Shown here: piece by piece, positions 34,401 through 46,400 of the stretch
How the letters are laid out: each line of letters starts with the position of its first letter
Numbering within the stretch: position 1 is the first letter of the stretch
Assembly (NCBI GenBank): GCA_947561395.2
Contig: OX387188.1
Span: forward strand, 38,497,942-38,561,941
Reading direction: 5' to 3'
From: Buxus sempervirens
Taxonomy: Eukaryota > Streptophyta > Magnoliopsida > Buxales > Buxaceae
DNA: 64,000 nucleotides
Notes under the pieces: generated by a model
What the model was told of the DNA's origin: nothing
The model's database searches: none
The model's input: only the letters and a program-made list of their open reading frames with translations
Translations under genes and position numbers: made by a program

Positions 34401-37400
34401 TATCTTTCAATTCTTTGACTTTTATATCTAATGCTTCGATATTCATGAAAATAGAGTAATAAATATGTGAAAATTACCGTAAAAATGGAAACAGGAAAAA
34501 GGTAAATATGCTGATAGTCTTTGGGGAACTGTAGTCCTGTAAATTCAGCAGTGGAACTGGGTTGACCAAGAGAATTTCCTGGGTGTTGCTTTGGGAGTAT
34601 AATGTGAATGAGCTACAATCATTTCCAAAGGGAGTTTGCCTTATGAAATTGTGGGGTTATGGGGGTTAGTCAAACCTAAGGATCTTTGGTATGATGATGG
34701 AATACCTTTTGAAGTGTGGTTTCTGGTTCATTTATTTATAGTGAGACTGAGAGTTGTTGGGGATACCCTTGGTTAGGTCACATCAAATATTAAAGAAGCT
34801 ACCTACAATGGTACTCAAGCTAGTGTTGGTCAATAAGATTCAGTCATTGGTGGATCTTGGGGGGTTTGGTCGTTAAAGATGTGTTTTATCTTCCAAAACC
34901 AAGTTTTTTGCCGTCTGGTTTGTGATTGCATCTTTTCTGGCTCAAATCTATGATAATAGATGGATGAGCCTTTGTTGTCGCCCTTTTTTTTTAATATTAT
35001 GTGGTATTGTGAATTTCTGTATTAAGGGAAATTGTGATAAATGAAAACCATGTTATGGTGTCATGTCTTAAATCTTAATAAAAATATGAATGGTTGGGAA
35101 TTGGGAGGTAAAAATCATTTTCTTGTCTCCATATGCTTGCTGAGGTGATATTTGGAAGGAGTGGTATGTGGGGTACTGAAAGGAGATTCTCCATTAAATT
35201 TCGCTTCTTGGTGCTTTCTGATTTTCCTTCCTTGGTTTTGTGACTGGGGGATTGAGCTATCTGTCAAGATGTGGACTTTTTTTTTTTCTGATTCCAATGC
35301 ATTGCTGTGTCCTTACAATATTCCTTATAATAGACCTTACCTATCAAAAAAAAAAAAAAGAACTTACTGACTTTGGTTGTCACAAATCACTGCACTGTGT
35401 TAGAAGTATGAGGATATGACTTATCCATTGTGGGATTGTGAAAATTGATTTCACAGATCTCTCTCTTTTCGGGGGTTTATTGCTTTTACTGATAGTGTTG
35501 ATTGATATGGTTTGAGGGGGCACCGGAAGTTGAATATTCTGATAAGTTCATTTTTCTGCATGTTGGTAATTTTGAAGGAAAGACAGGTTTGCAATGATGT
35601 TACTTGCTTAGGTTGATAAGGTGGTGGTGATAGTTAGAAATTTGCTTTTCATGTGGTCTGCCTCTCTCAGAGAGTGTAGAATTGTTCAGATAGTTGACCT
35701 CTTGCTTGGGTTTGATGACTTTATCTTTGATGTTTAAGGTGATACTGTTGCACAAGTTTAGCATTCTTATTTTTTATCAGTCCCTCGTATAGAAAATTTA
35801 TATATTGCTATCTCTTATTAGGCAGATCTCTTTCTCTCTCTCTCCCTCCTCTCTATCCATCTTCCTCTCTTTCTCTGTGTAAAAGACAAAATTATAAATT
35901 TGAGGACAGAAAATAGATAGATGATGATCGCTTAAAACACAAAATGATACTTTAATCATCATACAGCATTGAGAATATTTCTATTTATTCATGTTTCTTT
36001 CACTATGTTTCAGTTACTATCACACACTGTAGAATTTGGCTTATTCTTGACCCTATCTTGTGTTTTACTAATTGTTTTCCTAACAGGAAACTGATTGGTC
36101 TGGCTTAATCCATCTGGTTAAATATTATAAGAGCCGGAGATTTGATGCAAACATTGGACTCCCTCAGTGAGTTCATAATATTACAAAATTACTTTGAAGC
36201 TTACAGAATCCAGCCGTGCTTCTCTCTTATTTTGTAATTTGCAAAACTAACAGTTTATTTCCTTTGCAGGCCAAATGACTTTCATGATTTTCCTGAGTAC
36301 TTTGTTCTTGAGGTAACACAATGATCCAGCACTGTGTGATTTACACCTATCCAAATCATTCATTAGTGACAGTTGTTAAATTGCCTAAATGTTCAAAACA
36401 ATTTAACTTTATGGTTTTCCCTCTTGAATTTGAAGAGCCCAGTATTTATTACTTTCAGAAAGGAAGAAATCACACTTATGGGCCTTTGCTTCTCAAAATT
36501 GCATATATTTTGTGAGAAGTATATTTTTCCATTCTTGAGGGTCAGAAAGATGGGGGAAGTTGGCTGATACTGTACTGGTTTCCAGTTTTATGTTATTTGT
36601 CGATTACACTCCCCAATTTTCTTACCTATAAAGGGGATCAGATCTCCACTGCCATTCTGCTTCAGAAAATGAATCCATAATTGTGGACCTTGGCCAAGAT
36701 TTCTGTGCATGCGCAGACATGTGTCTGTCTCTCTTTATATATATTTCTATGTATCCATTTACATGTGTATGTGTGGTTGTATGTGGAGATGATTATTATT
36801 TTCTGTGATATCTTCCTTTTTATTATGCATTTGAATCTGTTTGGAAGGTTTGATGCCCATAAAAAATGCATTTAAATGCCTGATTTCTTTATAATTTACA
36901 AATGTGGATAAATTTTAATCTTCATTGATATGTTCCATATGGTATTGATATGATTTGTCAGAGTATAATGGTTTTTCTAGTCTTAATGGGAGTGTATAGC
37001 ACTGTGCTTGATGATCAAGTGGCATTACCCCGTTAGGAGCTTAAGATGGGTTTTGGGTTTGCAGGACTTCTTTAAAAGATTGTCAATCATAAGTTTGGTC
37101 AGATAGACATGTTTTTAATTACCATCTTTGGGGACATGTAAAATGAGAGAGGCTGATAATGCAGAAGTTAAAGCTTCTATAAAAACTGTTAAATTATTGC
37201 AGGAATTCTTAATATATGGAGCAATGATACAGATGGAATTAAAAATGAAAAAAACAGTGACTAGCTCATCTCTCTAGACCAGCCTCCAACATCAAATCGA
37301 TGTCACACATGTTGACTGCATTGTCTTGGAAAGTTGGCATGTTATTTTTGTTTGGTTTACTCTGTTGCCAGAGCTACTGAAACATTTAATGGAAACATGA

Positions 37401-40400
37401 TCATCAACAATGAATGGGTAGCAATGGGTCGGATTGTGTTTCTTGAAAGCATGGTTTTAAATTTTATTTTAGTGAAACTTTCACATCTTAAGTACATATT
37501 TGTTTCAATGAAAATCCAGACCAAAAAATGGATTAAAATCCTGAAAAACAGTGTACAAAAATATTATTTTTTTTCCTATTTTATTTTCTTCTTTATTGGA
37601 TTTAAAATCAAATCAAATGGATGAGAGATGGATCTTTGTATACATTTTTCAAGAAATCCAAGGGATAGCCTACAAAAGCAAATCAATGAAAAGATGGGTC
37701 CTTTTAGTAACTTTTTGTTTCGTTTTTGTTTTTTTTTGGGGGGGGAGCACTGTTGGTACCCCCCATGTGAGAAAATTATTCAAGCAAAATAATGAATGGG
37801 TGTTCTTGTTTGTATTGTTTTTTTAGAGAGATGGAATAGAGGGTGATACAATAAGAAACAACTTAAGCTGCATTTTTTTTTAAAGTTATTCTTGAGGATA
37901 TTTTTAAAGGTAAAATAAAAAGGAGCTGTTCCTTTAGGAAACCTATATGCTTGAAACTCTTCCTTATTGGCTAAATGGCTCTGCTGTTTTTGTAATGAAA
38001 GGCACAGCCTATGGCATCAAGTGATCGGTAGCAAATATGGTCTTACAAATAATGGATGGAATGTTGGTGGAAGACATCACACATTGGCTCTTATCCCATG
38101 GATGAAGGTTGCAGCCCTTGTTAATATGTTCTATTTCCATTTTCGTTTTTGTGTTAGATCTTGATTGTCCATTCATTTTTGGCATGACCTTGGTGGAGCT
38201 CCTCTGCCCTATCCATCTTGTTTCCTAAACTTGTTTGTGTTGTCTCACACCAAGTGCTTTCGTTTGGTAGATCTTTTGTCCTTGTTGGAGTTCTTATAAG
38301 GATGTGTCCATTGACCCTACATGTCCTGATATTCATATTTGGCGTCTAGAAGCCTCTGTCGTGTTCTCTTGTCACACTTTTTTTTTTAATTGTGTAGAAG
38401 AATCTCTCCTCCTTTGTTGCTCCCTTCCCGAGCCCTTCTCTTTGAAAAGCTTTGGTCCCTCCTAAGATCAAAGTGTTTGTGTTGACTGGTTTGACAATAA
38501 AATTAACACAATGGATCACCTCCAAAGTAGGAGGAGATGACTATCTTTATTGCCCAACATTATCTTATATGCGTAATGGGGAGAGTCAGTTGACCATCTT
38601 TCATCCATTGTGACTTTGCTAAAGGGATATGGAGTTAGATCTTGAGCGAGATTGGCATGTTTTATGCTAAAGAAGGTGGTGAAATTAATTGGGCTGGGCA
38701 GTGGAGATTTCTATGGCTAGGAAGGAGAGGGAAAATTCTGTATAGGATTTTGTTTCATGCAGTGCTATGGTTCACATACGGAAGGAAAGAAATAGTAGAA
38801 TTTTTTAAGAGGACAAAGCATCTAGAATAGCAGTGATTGAATCCATCAGGTTAGCGGTTTATTCTTGTGCTATGAGGTACCCTAAGTTCTATAGTATTTC
38901 TGAGACCGATGTGGTAAGAAGCTAGGCAATGTTTGCCTATCTTCTTTGGCTGTTATAGAGTCTTATTGTTTCTAGGAGCCACCCACAATAGGGACCATGA
39001 AGCTAAACTTTTGATGCAAGGGTTTCCATTTTGGTACCGTTGGGCTTGCCGCCAATTCATTAGATAAAACCATTGAGTTGTTTTTGGATTATGGGGAAAT
39101 TTCGTCCAAATCGAGTGAAATTTTGATTCATGATGGCAAAAATATTATTATTATTATTATTTTTTAAATTTGTGCTTTCCCTTGTTTCACTTGCTATGCT
39201 GGTGCATTTCGTCGGTGTGCTGCTAAAAATCGCCAGAGATACAATCTGGTGATTTTTATCTTGTGAAACATGCTGCTAGGGGGGCAAGTGGCGAATTTTC
39301 AGTGTGGAGTGCCACTGAAACGGGGGTGGGGGGATATTTTTGAAATTTTTTTGTCTATTTAAATTGGCGAAATTTGGTGAAATTTCTCAAAACTTGCTCA
39401 AAATTAAAAAAACACTCAATTTTTGTGTTTATTGATTTTTCCAGCATTTTGGCAGTGCATGTCATCGAAACTTTGTTTCATGCCCTGGGAAGCACGTCCA
39501 GAGCACTGAAACGATAAACCTTGCTTTGATGGATGCTCATTTGGAAATATTGGCCCATTTGGTGTTTGAGGAGTTTTCTGGAACCACATAGGTATAATTA
39601 TTACTGCTTTTATGGGGCCAATAGGGGAGGCAGATTCTGCTCGTGCTAAGCTTTTGGTACTTAATCATGAAGTTATGTTACATCGTAAAGGGGGGCTTTG
39701 GGAAGTTGTAATTGAAAGGGATGCTGCCAATCCTTTGAGATGGATGAGTAGGGAGAAATCAGGACCATGGAGATATTAGAGTGTATTAGACTAGCTAGAG
39801 CCTAGATCCTTGGTACAAGGTTTGAATGTCTTATTCAACCAAGTACCAAGGGCTGCTAATGATGTTGCATATATCCTTAGCAAAGGTGGGGATCTCATAG
39901 TCAGACTTTGGTGTATGGGGATATTTCTTTCTGTTTGGATATTGGTTAGGGTTATGCAGTCATAGTGGTGAATCACAGCTCGTGTTGCTTATTATTATCT
40001 TTCTGTTGCTTTATTTTTGTTTTATCTTTTGTACTTCATCTCTCCATCTGATCCTCAGAAATCTCTTGCCTTTGATCTATCACAGGTTTTTATTCATTTT
40101 TGCTAATTTTGTTTTGCGATATTTAGTCTATTCAAAATTATCAGTCTTCTCTCCATTCTTTGGATTCATTCCATGATCATTCTTTTATTATATCTACCTA
40201 CGGGATCTATCCATCTTTTCTTAGTCTCACCATGACCTTTACATCATTATTGTTCTAAATATCTAATATTTCTCTATTTCTGGAACTTCTTTACATTTGA
40301 CAAGTGACATTGAATGCCACATTGTATTGTTGCAAATATGTAAATTACTATTATTATTATTGTTGTTGTTGTTGTTATTATTATTATTTAATTGGATTGC

Positions 40401-43400
40401 AAGGATGTAAGAGGTTTACAGAGTTTCATTTTCGTTGTTGAGGTGACTGTCTCCCCTTGCTTTGTGATATATCACCAGCCCAGAATTTTTCCTTAATTTT
40501 TGAACACTGCCGCTCATGTAGCTGACAAATACAGCATTGTCCCCTCCATGGGGCAAAATACCACTCCCTGGTGTGAATGCTGCAATATGTTTCCATGCTG
40601 CTTGCTATTGCGACATGGAGGAGAAAAGGGGAGAAGTGGATATTTGCCCCCTTTTATCATGCCCTTAGATGCCTTGGTGTGGGTAATATCACTGGCATGC
40701 TGGCGATATTATTGGATGGGATGTTATTCTTTCTCTTATATATATATATATATAAATGTATGTATGTATGTATATGTATGTATGTTTTTTGGTTTCTGCT
40801 ATCATTTATTGATTCCAAAGTGTTTTTGGTGAATTACGTTATATAAAGTGATAAAATGTTTACTATACCACAGGAAGTTTGTTATCTAATCAATCTGTTG
40901 ATACCCTTGGTTGTTTTATTTTTGGAATAGCCTGCTCATTTTTTATTTTTATTTTTAACTTCCATCAGGCAGTTCCCCATGCAATTGCTATGGTCAGAGC
41001 AGCAGACAGAAAGAGCCCAAGGGAAGCTGTTGAGTTTGTTTTACAGCTTTTGAAGGTAGTAGTAAGAATCCATCCAGATATATATACATATCTCTCTCTC
41101 TCTCTCTCTCTCTCCCTCTCTCTCCCTGTTTTCATATTTTTGCACAACAAATTATAACACAAGTTAACTTCTGTGATTGTGGACAATTAAGTATCCTTAG
41201 CTTAAGTTGCCGTTGGACTTGCTTTTCACATATAAGGATTAGTTTTTACATTTGACTACCTTCAGTTTTTACTTGTGTGGTGCTATTTTTAAAGATTCTG
41301 AAGGGGTGTAGACGGAAAACAAGTAACTTTTGGTTTCCATCCTTTGATGAATTTATGTCAAAATTATGTTTGATAGATAGATGCCCATTCTGTAAATGGG
41401 TGTTATTATTATTTTTTTCTTTTTGAAAGATTTTGTTTCTTAGATTCTTTTATTGTATACAATAATTAAAAAAAATGTGCTTATGGATTTAATGGATAAT
41501 AATTATTTGCATTCTGCTTGCCATATTTCCCAATCAGTCACCTAATGGTGAATTTGTAATCACTTTCAGTTATAAAATGGCAAGAAAATATTAAAAAATT
41601 ATGTTTAATGGAGAGATCCCTATCTTTTTCTGCGCAGTATAATGATAACAATGGGAATCCTTACTCTGATGTCTACTGGCTTGCTGCACTAGTACAGTCA
41701 ATCAGTGAACTCGAATTTGGACAGCAGGTGTGTGAATATTTACTTAATTCTTCATATACTTGGTTAGTTACTCTGCCTTCTTGTAGCTTGTTTTCTTCTG
41801 CTATTAGATAGTGACTTTTTGTGCAGTCCATTATTCTTTTTTTTTTGTTGTTATTTATTGGGAAAATGTTTTGAGTCTTTGATATTTCTGCTTTTAATTA
41901 TGTTACTTAAGCTATTGGTATGGTTTACTGAGCTATACTTATTTTATTTCTGCCCCCATTTTTTACATGTATGGCAACTGTTATTTGAGAATAGAGTTTT
42001 GGTAGGATAAATTATTGTGGGTGATTATTTTGAGTCTTTGTCCCCGTGTTGAGTTCGATGCTGATGTGGGCAATCTATTCGATAGTAGTCTAGTGACGTG
42101 AGTGCAACGAGGGCTTAAATCGTCGAGTCAGCAGCTGTTCCTCCGTTGTTGTCCAAAGAAGGGGGGTTGGGGCAGATAAAGCATGAGGAGTAAGCAATGG
42201 TTAGAATGAGAGACGGGAGATGTTCAAGCGATCTTCACGTGCACTAAGCCAGAGAGCTCCTTGAATGACTTAAGAATAATCTAGAAGACAGAGAAATGCT
42301 AAGATGGACTTATAGAACTTTTCGTAGCAAGTTGAGAGGGCTCAGAGAAAAACGGCAGGAGTCTTTGCTCAAAGCAAACAATAGAGAATCCTTCAAATAG
42401 AAGATGGTTCTCATATTTATAGGAGGTGTAGGGTCTCTAGGATTGTGACACTTGGCACAATTTGGGGCTTAAGAATTATTTAAATCTTTGTCTTGAATCT
42501 AGTCTCACAGATGTCTAGGTTCAAAATAGGAATCAAATAAGAGACAATGATTTTTAAATATTAATATGACAAGGAATAAAACTCTCTGATTGGTACACAC
42601 TGGGTCGCACATGTCAGTATGTGAAATTGTAGATTACTTGAAGTCCATAGCATTTTAGGTCAACATGCTAAGAATTATCACCGGCTGCCGATGACTCCCA
42701 TGCCCGTGCCCTTCACACCTTAAGGACCGTTAGGAACACCCCCCCCAAGTGGGCGCTTGCCCATGACGAAGATATCTACTCCAATACGTCATATAAGTTT
42801 TATACTTTAGTCATGCCACACTTTATTATTGTCTTTGTTAGATGACAAATAATTCATGATATGTCGTCATATGGCTGACGTTCAAGCATGTAAAAAATGG
42901 TTATCGACAATTATTATCCAATACTTTTATATTTCTTCTTTGAACCTTGATAAAGCAACCCTGTAAAAAATTTCAATATAGGCATAATATCTTAGAAATT
43001 CAGTAGTATTCTATATATAATTGCACTTAGCATTTACCTTGGATATGATATTGCTCTGATATGTTGCTGCAGCCCTGGAACTTGGTTTGAAGGTTTACTT
43101 GCAATCTGTGTGGTTCATTTTTCTGTTAGCATGAGAGAAGTTTTATCAATATATCATAAAGAGGATTTGCAATTTTTTCGAAGGGACACTCACAATGAAA
43201 TATAGAAGAATATATGTATGAATTTTGCAGATATTTAGTTCTTAAGAACTTAGAGCTGGGGAACCCAAAGTGACACCTTCCCTATTGGAATAGCGTTCAT
43301 GCTTTCTGTTGTCCTCAGGATACAATTCCATAGTATAATGAGATTGAGCCACAGACCTGCTGTACAAGTTGGCTTTCCTCAGTATACAAAGCATGAAGGA

Positions 43401-46400
43401 GCTGCTTCCACCATGAAGACTAAACAATAACTTTGAAAGTGAGAGAGATAAAATTGAGTAACTGGGAATATCTGTGAATTCCAAAAATTAATTAGGTTTT
43501 ATATGTATCTAATATCTTTGCATTACATTTGTAGATGATTTTTATTTTTCACTATCAGTATCTGTTTGAGTGACAGCACCTTTGAGAAAATATATTGTCC
43601 ACTATACGAATTTGATCCAATACCGATGTTCAATTGTAATATTCATCTCCTTAAAAGCAATATTTCTCTAAATATTGTTTTAACTCCGTAACCAATAAAC
43701 TTGGGAACTCTAAGATTCAATTTATAACATAGTTTTGAGAGTGTTCTTTCATGTTATTTTTCTCTCCCATTTTTCTGCCAAGCTTGTACCTACTACCTTC
43801 TACGAGGTCTTGAGTGGAAATGTTGTTCGATATTTGTCTAGTTAGTAGTAGTCTCCTCTATAAGACTTCAGAATCCCGCGGAACCTTCTTTTTGAGTAGA
43901 TGTATAATTTATCCCATTGTAGAGATAGGCAAGGGAAAGCTTTGACAATTGACTTGCTCTATATCATCATCTTCCCATGTCTGAGATCCTACGAAGAGAA
44001 TATGGAAGGCATGGTTCATTTTTTCTCCCCCAAGTAGATGTATAATTTATCCATTATCTCCTTCCATATGTGCTTCATCTAACAATAGGTCCTTTAGGTA
44101 ATGTGTAAGAAGAGAAGTAAAACAATAAAAACTAATGTGAATCTTATTCATACCAAGCACTGTATTTCACATCCATTGTTTTCCTGTGACCACCACTTTG
44201 ATTACCCTGCCAACCAATATTATAATTTTTGTGCTAACCACCATAACCGCCACATCTTCACTGTCCAATTCTGATCACTTTCATCACTTTTCCAACCCTA
44301 CAACTGATCCCCATTGTTGCCACCTCAGTCCCCCCACCATGACTACAGTTTCTGCTACCAGAAACAACAACCTTCAGTTACTGTTTTGGGCACCCACTCC
44401 CTGTTAACCAGCATCACTTGTTGTTGTCCAGTCATGCTGCCACCACAACCAACACCTTAGTACCCCTTTCTCCAATCACTATTATGGTTTGTGCCAAATT
44501 TACAAGTGGCTGCACCATTTCAGTTTCTGTGACTATTATGGTCTGTGCCAAAATTTAAGTATTTCCTTTATATTTTCTTTCCAGCTTGATCCAGTTGGAC
44601 AGTACAAGTTGTCATCCATTTTCCTGGATTCTAGTAACCTTGATGCCTAAAATGTAGCAAATCTCAACCAAAATAATGAGACAGCTATTTGAGATGGACA
44701 GAGTTCTTGTACATGTGGATTCTTGGTTAAAATATTGTCCTTAAGAAATTACTAGTAAAAAAAAATTTATTGTCCTTATGAAATCTGCCTACTTAAAGAA
44801 GGCACACGAACAACTGAACAAGGATAGCTAGGTTATACTTCGTATGAGGTTTCTTCCAGGAAGTCACTTTAGGTCAAGTTTTAACTGTGAGAGATGTGGC
44901 CTTTTCTTGTGTTCTAGTTCTCCCTATCCCTGAATGTCTTTCTGTGGCACTTGAATGTTTTTTTCTTTTAATTTAATTTCATTATAAAAAGATGGAATGT
45001 ACAATGACAGACAATTACAGAAGACAATGCAAAACTGTAACAAGGAGGTGAGAAGAGAAAAGCCCACTACTAGAGCCTTTTATTTCATATCTGGTACATA
45101 TATGGCCCTCAAATAATGAGAGATTCACCGCTGACCATTTCCTGCCTCCTAGGCCCCAGTTTAGTTAATCTATCCAGAACATCATTAGCTAATCTCTTGC
45201 ATTTGACAGAGATCTAGCTAGACTGATCAGCTCTCGATACCTCCATGGGTCATGTTCACCCATCCTCATCCACCACGAGTGTATCAGAATCTCCCTCAAT
45301 AATAACCTCCTGAAAGCCATGTTCAACCCATGCCACTTGTATACAAGTTAATATAAAGTTTTATATATTCGCTTGACTGTTTCTTGTTGGCCCCGTGATG
45401 AATTTTGAAAATTTTTGTTTATTTCCAAACTTTCTATACTTCTCTTTCACTTCTCATTGGGGTACAACATGCTAAAATAAACATCAAATTCAAGGGCTAG
45501 GAAGTATAACATTGGAGCTGGAAGGTAGACAGTTAGCTGAGCAATACACTTGATAAGTCACTATGTTCATAATTTCCTTTTTAACTTTACAACGTTTTTT
45601 GATTTTTGACTTTAAGTAATTTATTTTTTCTGTGTCATTACTTATAAAAATTATTTTTTCTGCGAACATATACCATATTCTGAGGTAACCATTTAGTGGA
45701 TTTTTTAATTCTGTGGCAGAGTATCCTCTTTCTGTCATCTCTTCTCAAACACATCGATCGGCTTTTGCAATTTGACAGGTCATATACCTACTAGTCTACT
45801 ACTTTGTGAATAAATTGGATTCAGTAGAATGGAATTTTTTCAAAATTGCATCTATTTTGATATTGTAGCAGAGTAATGCCAAGTTACAATGGGATCTTGA
45901 CAATTAGCTGCATTCGCACCTTGACTAAGATAGCATCAAAGCTTTCGGCATTCATACCTCTTGTGAGTGGTGGTTTCTCTCTCAATAATTACCACTGACA
46001 TTTTATCACTCAACTAAAGCATTTGTCTCTTTCAACAGGATCGTGTCTCCGAACTTATCAAACCATTCCGGAATATTGAGACACTATGGCAAGTTCGAAT
46101 TGAAGCAAGCAGAGCTCTTCTTGATCTTGAGTTTCATGGAAATGGCATTGATGCATCATTGTCACTTTTCATGGATTATTTAAATGAAGAAGCATCCTCA
46201 AGAGGTTTGGAATTTCTCAAATGGTTTCTCTTATGATGTAAATTATATCTCTTGATATGACTATCTGCTCTTTGCCTGCAGGACAGGTGAAATTGGCTAT
46301 CCATGCTATGCGGTTATGCCAGATAAGATGTAGGTCTGAATCTAATGATGAAATAAAGATCCCAACACTTACTTCTCTGCTTTGTCTGCTTGAAAGTCGA

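Noticed and set aside
44186-44407. 73-aa Thr/His-rich open frame in TAF2 intron 20
   Set aside because: Low-complexity ACC/CAC-rich sequence inside an intron, without domain or splice support.
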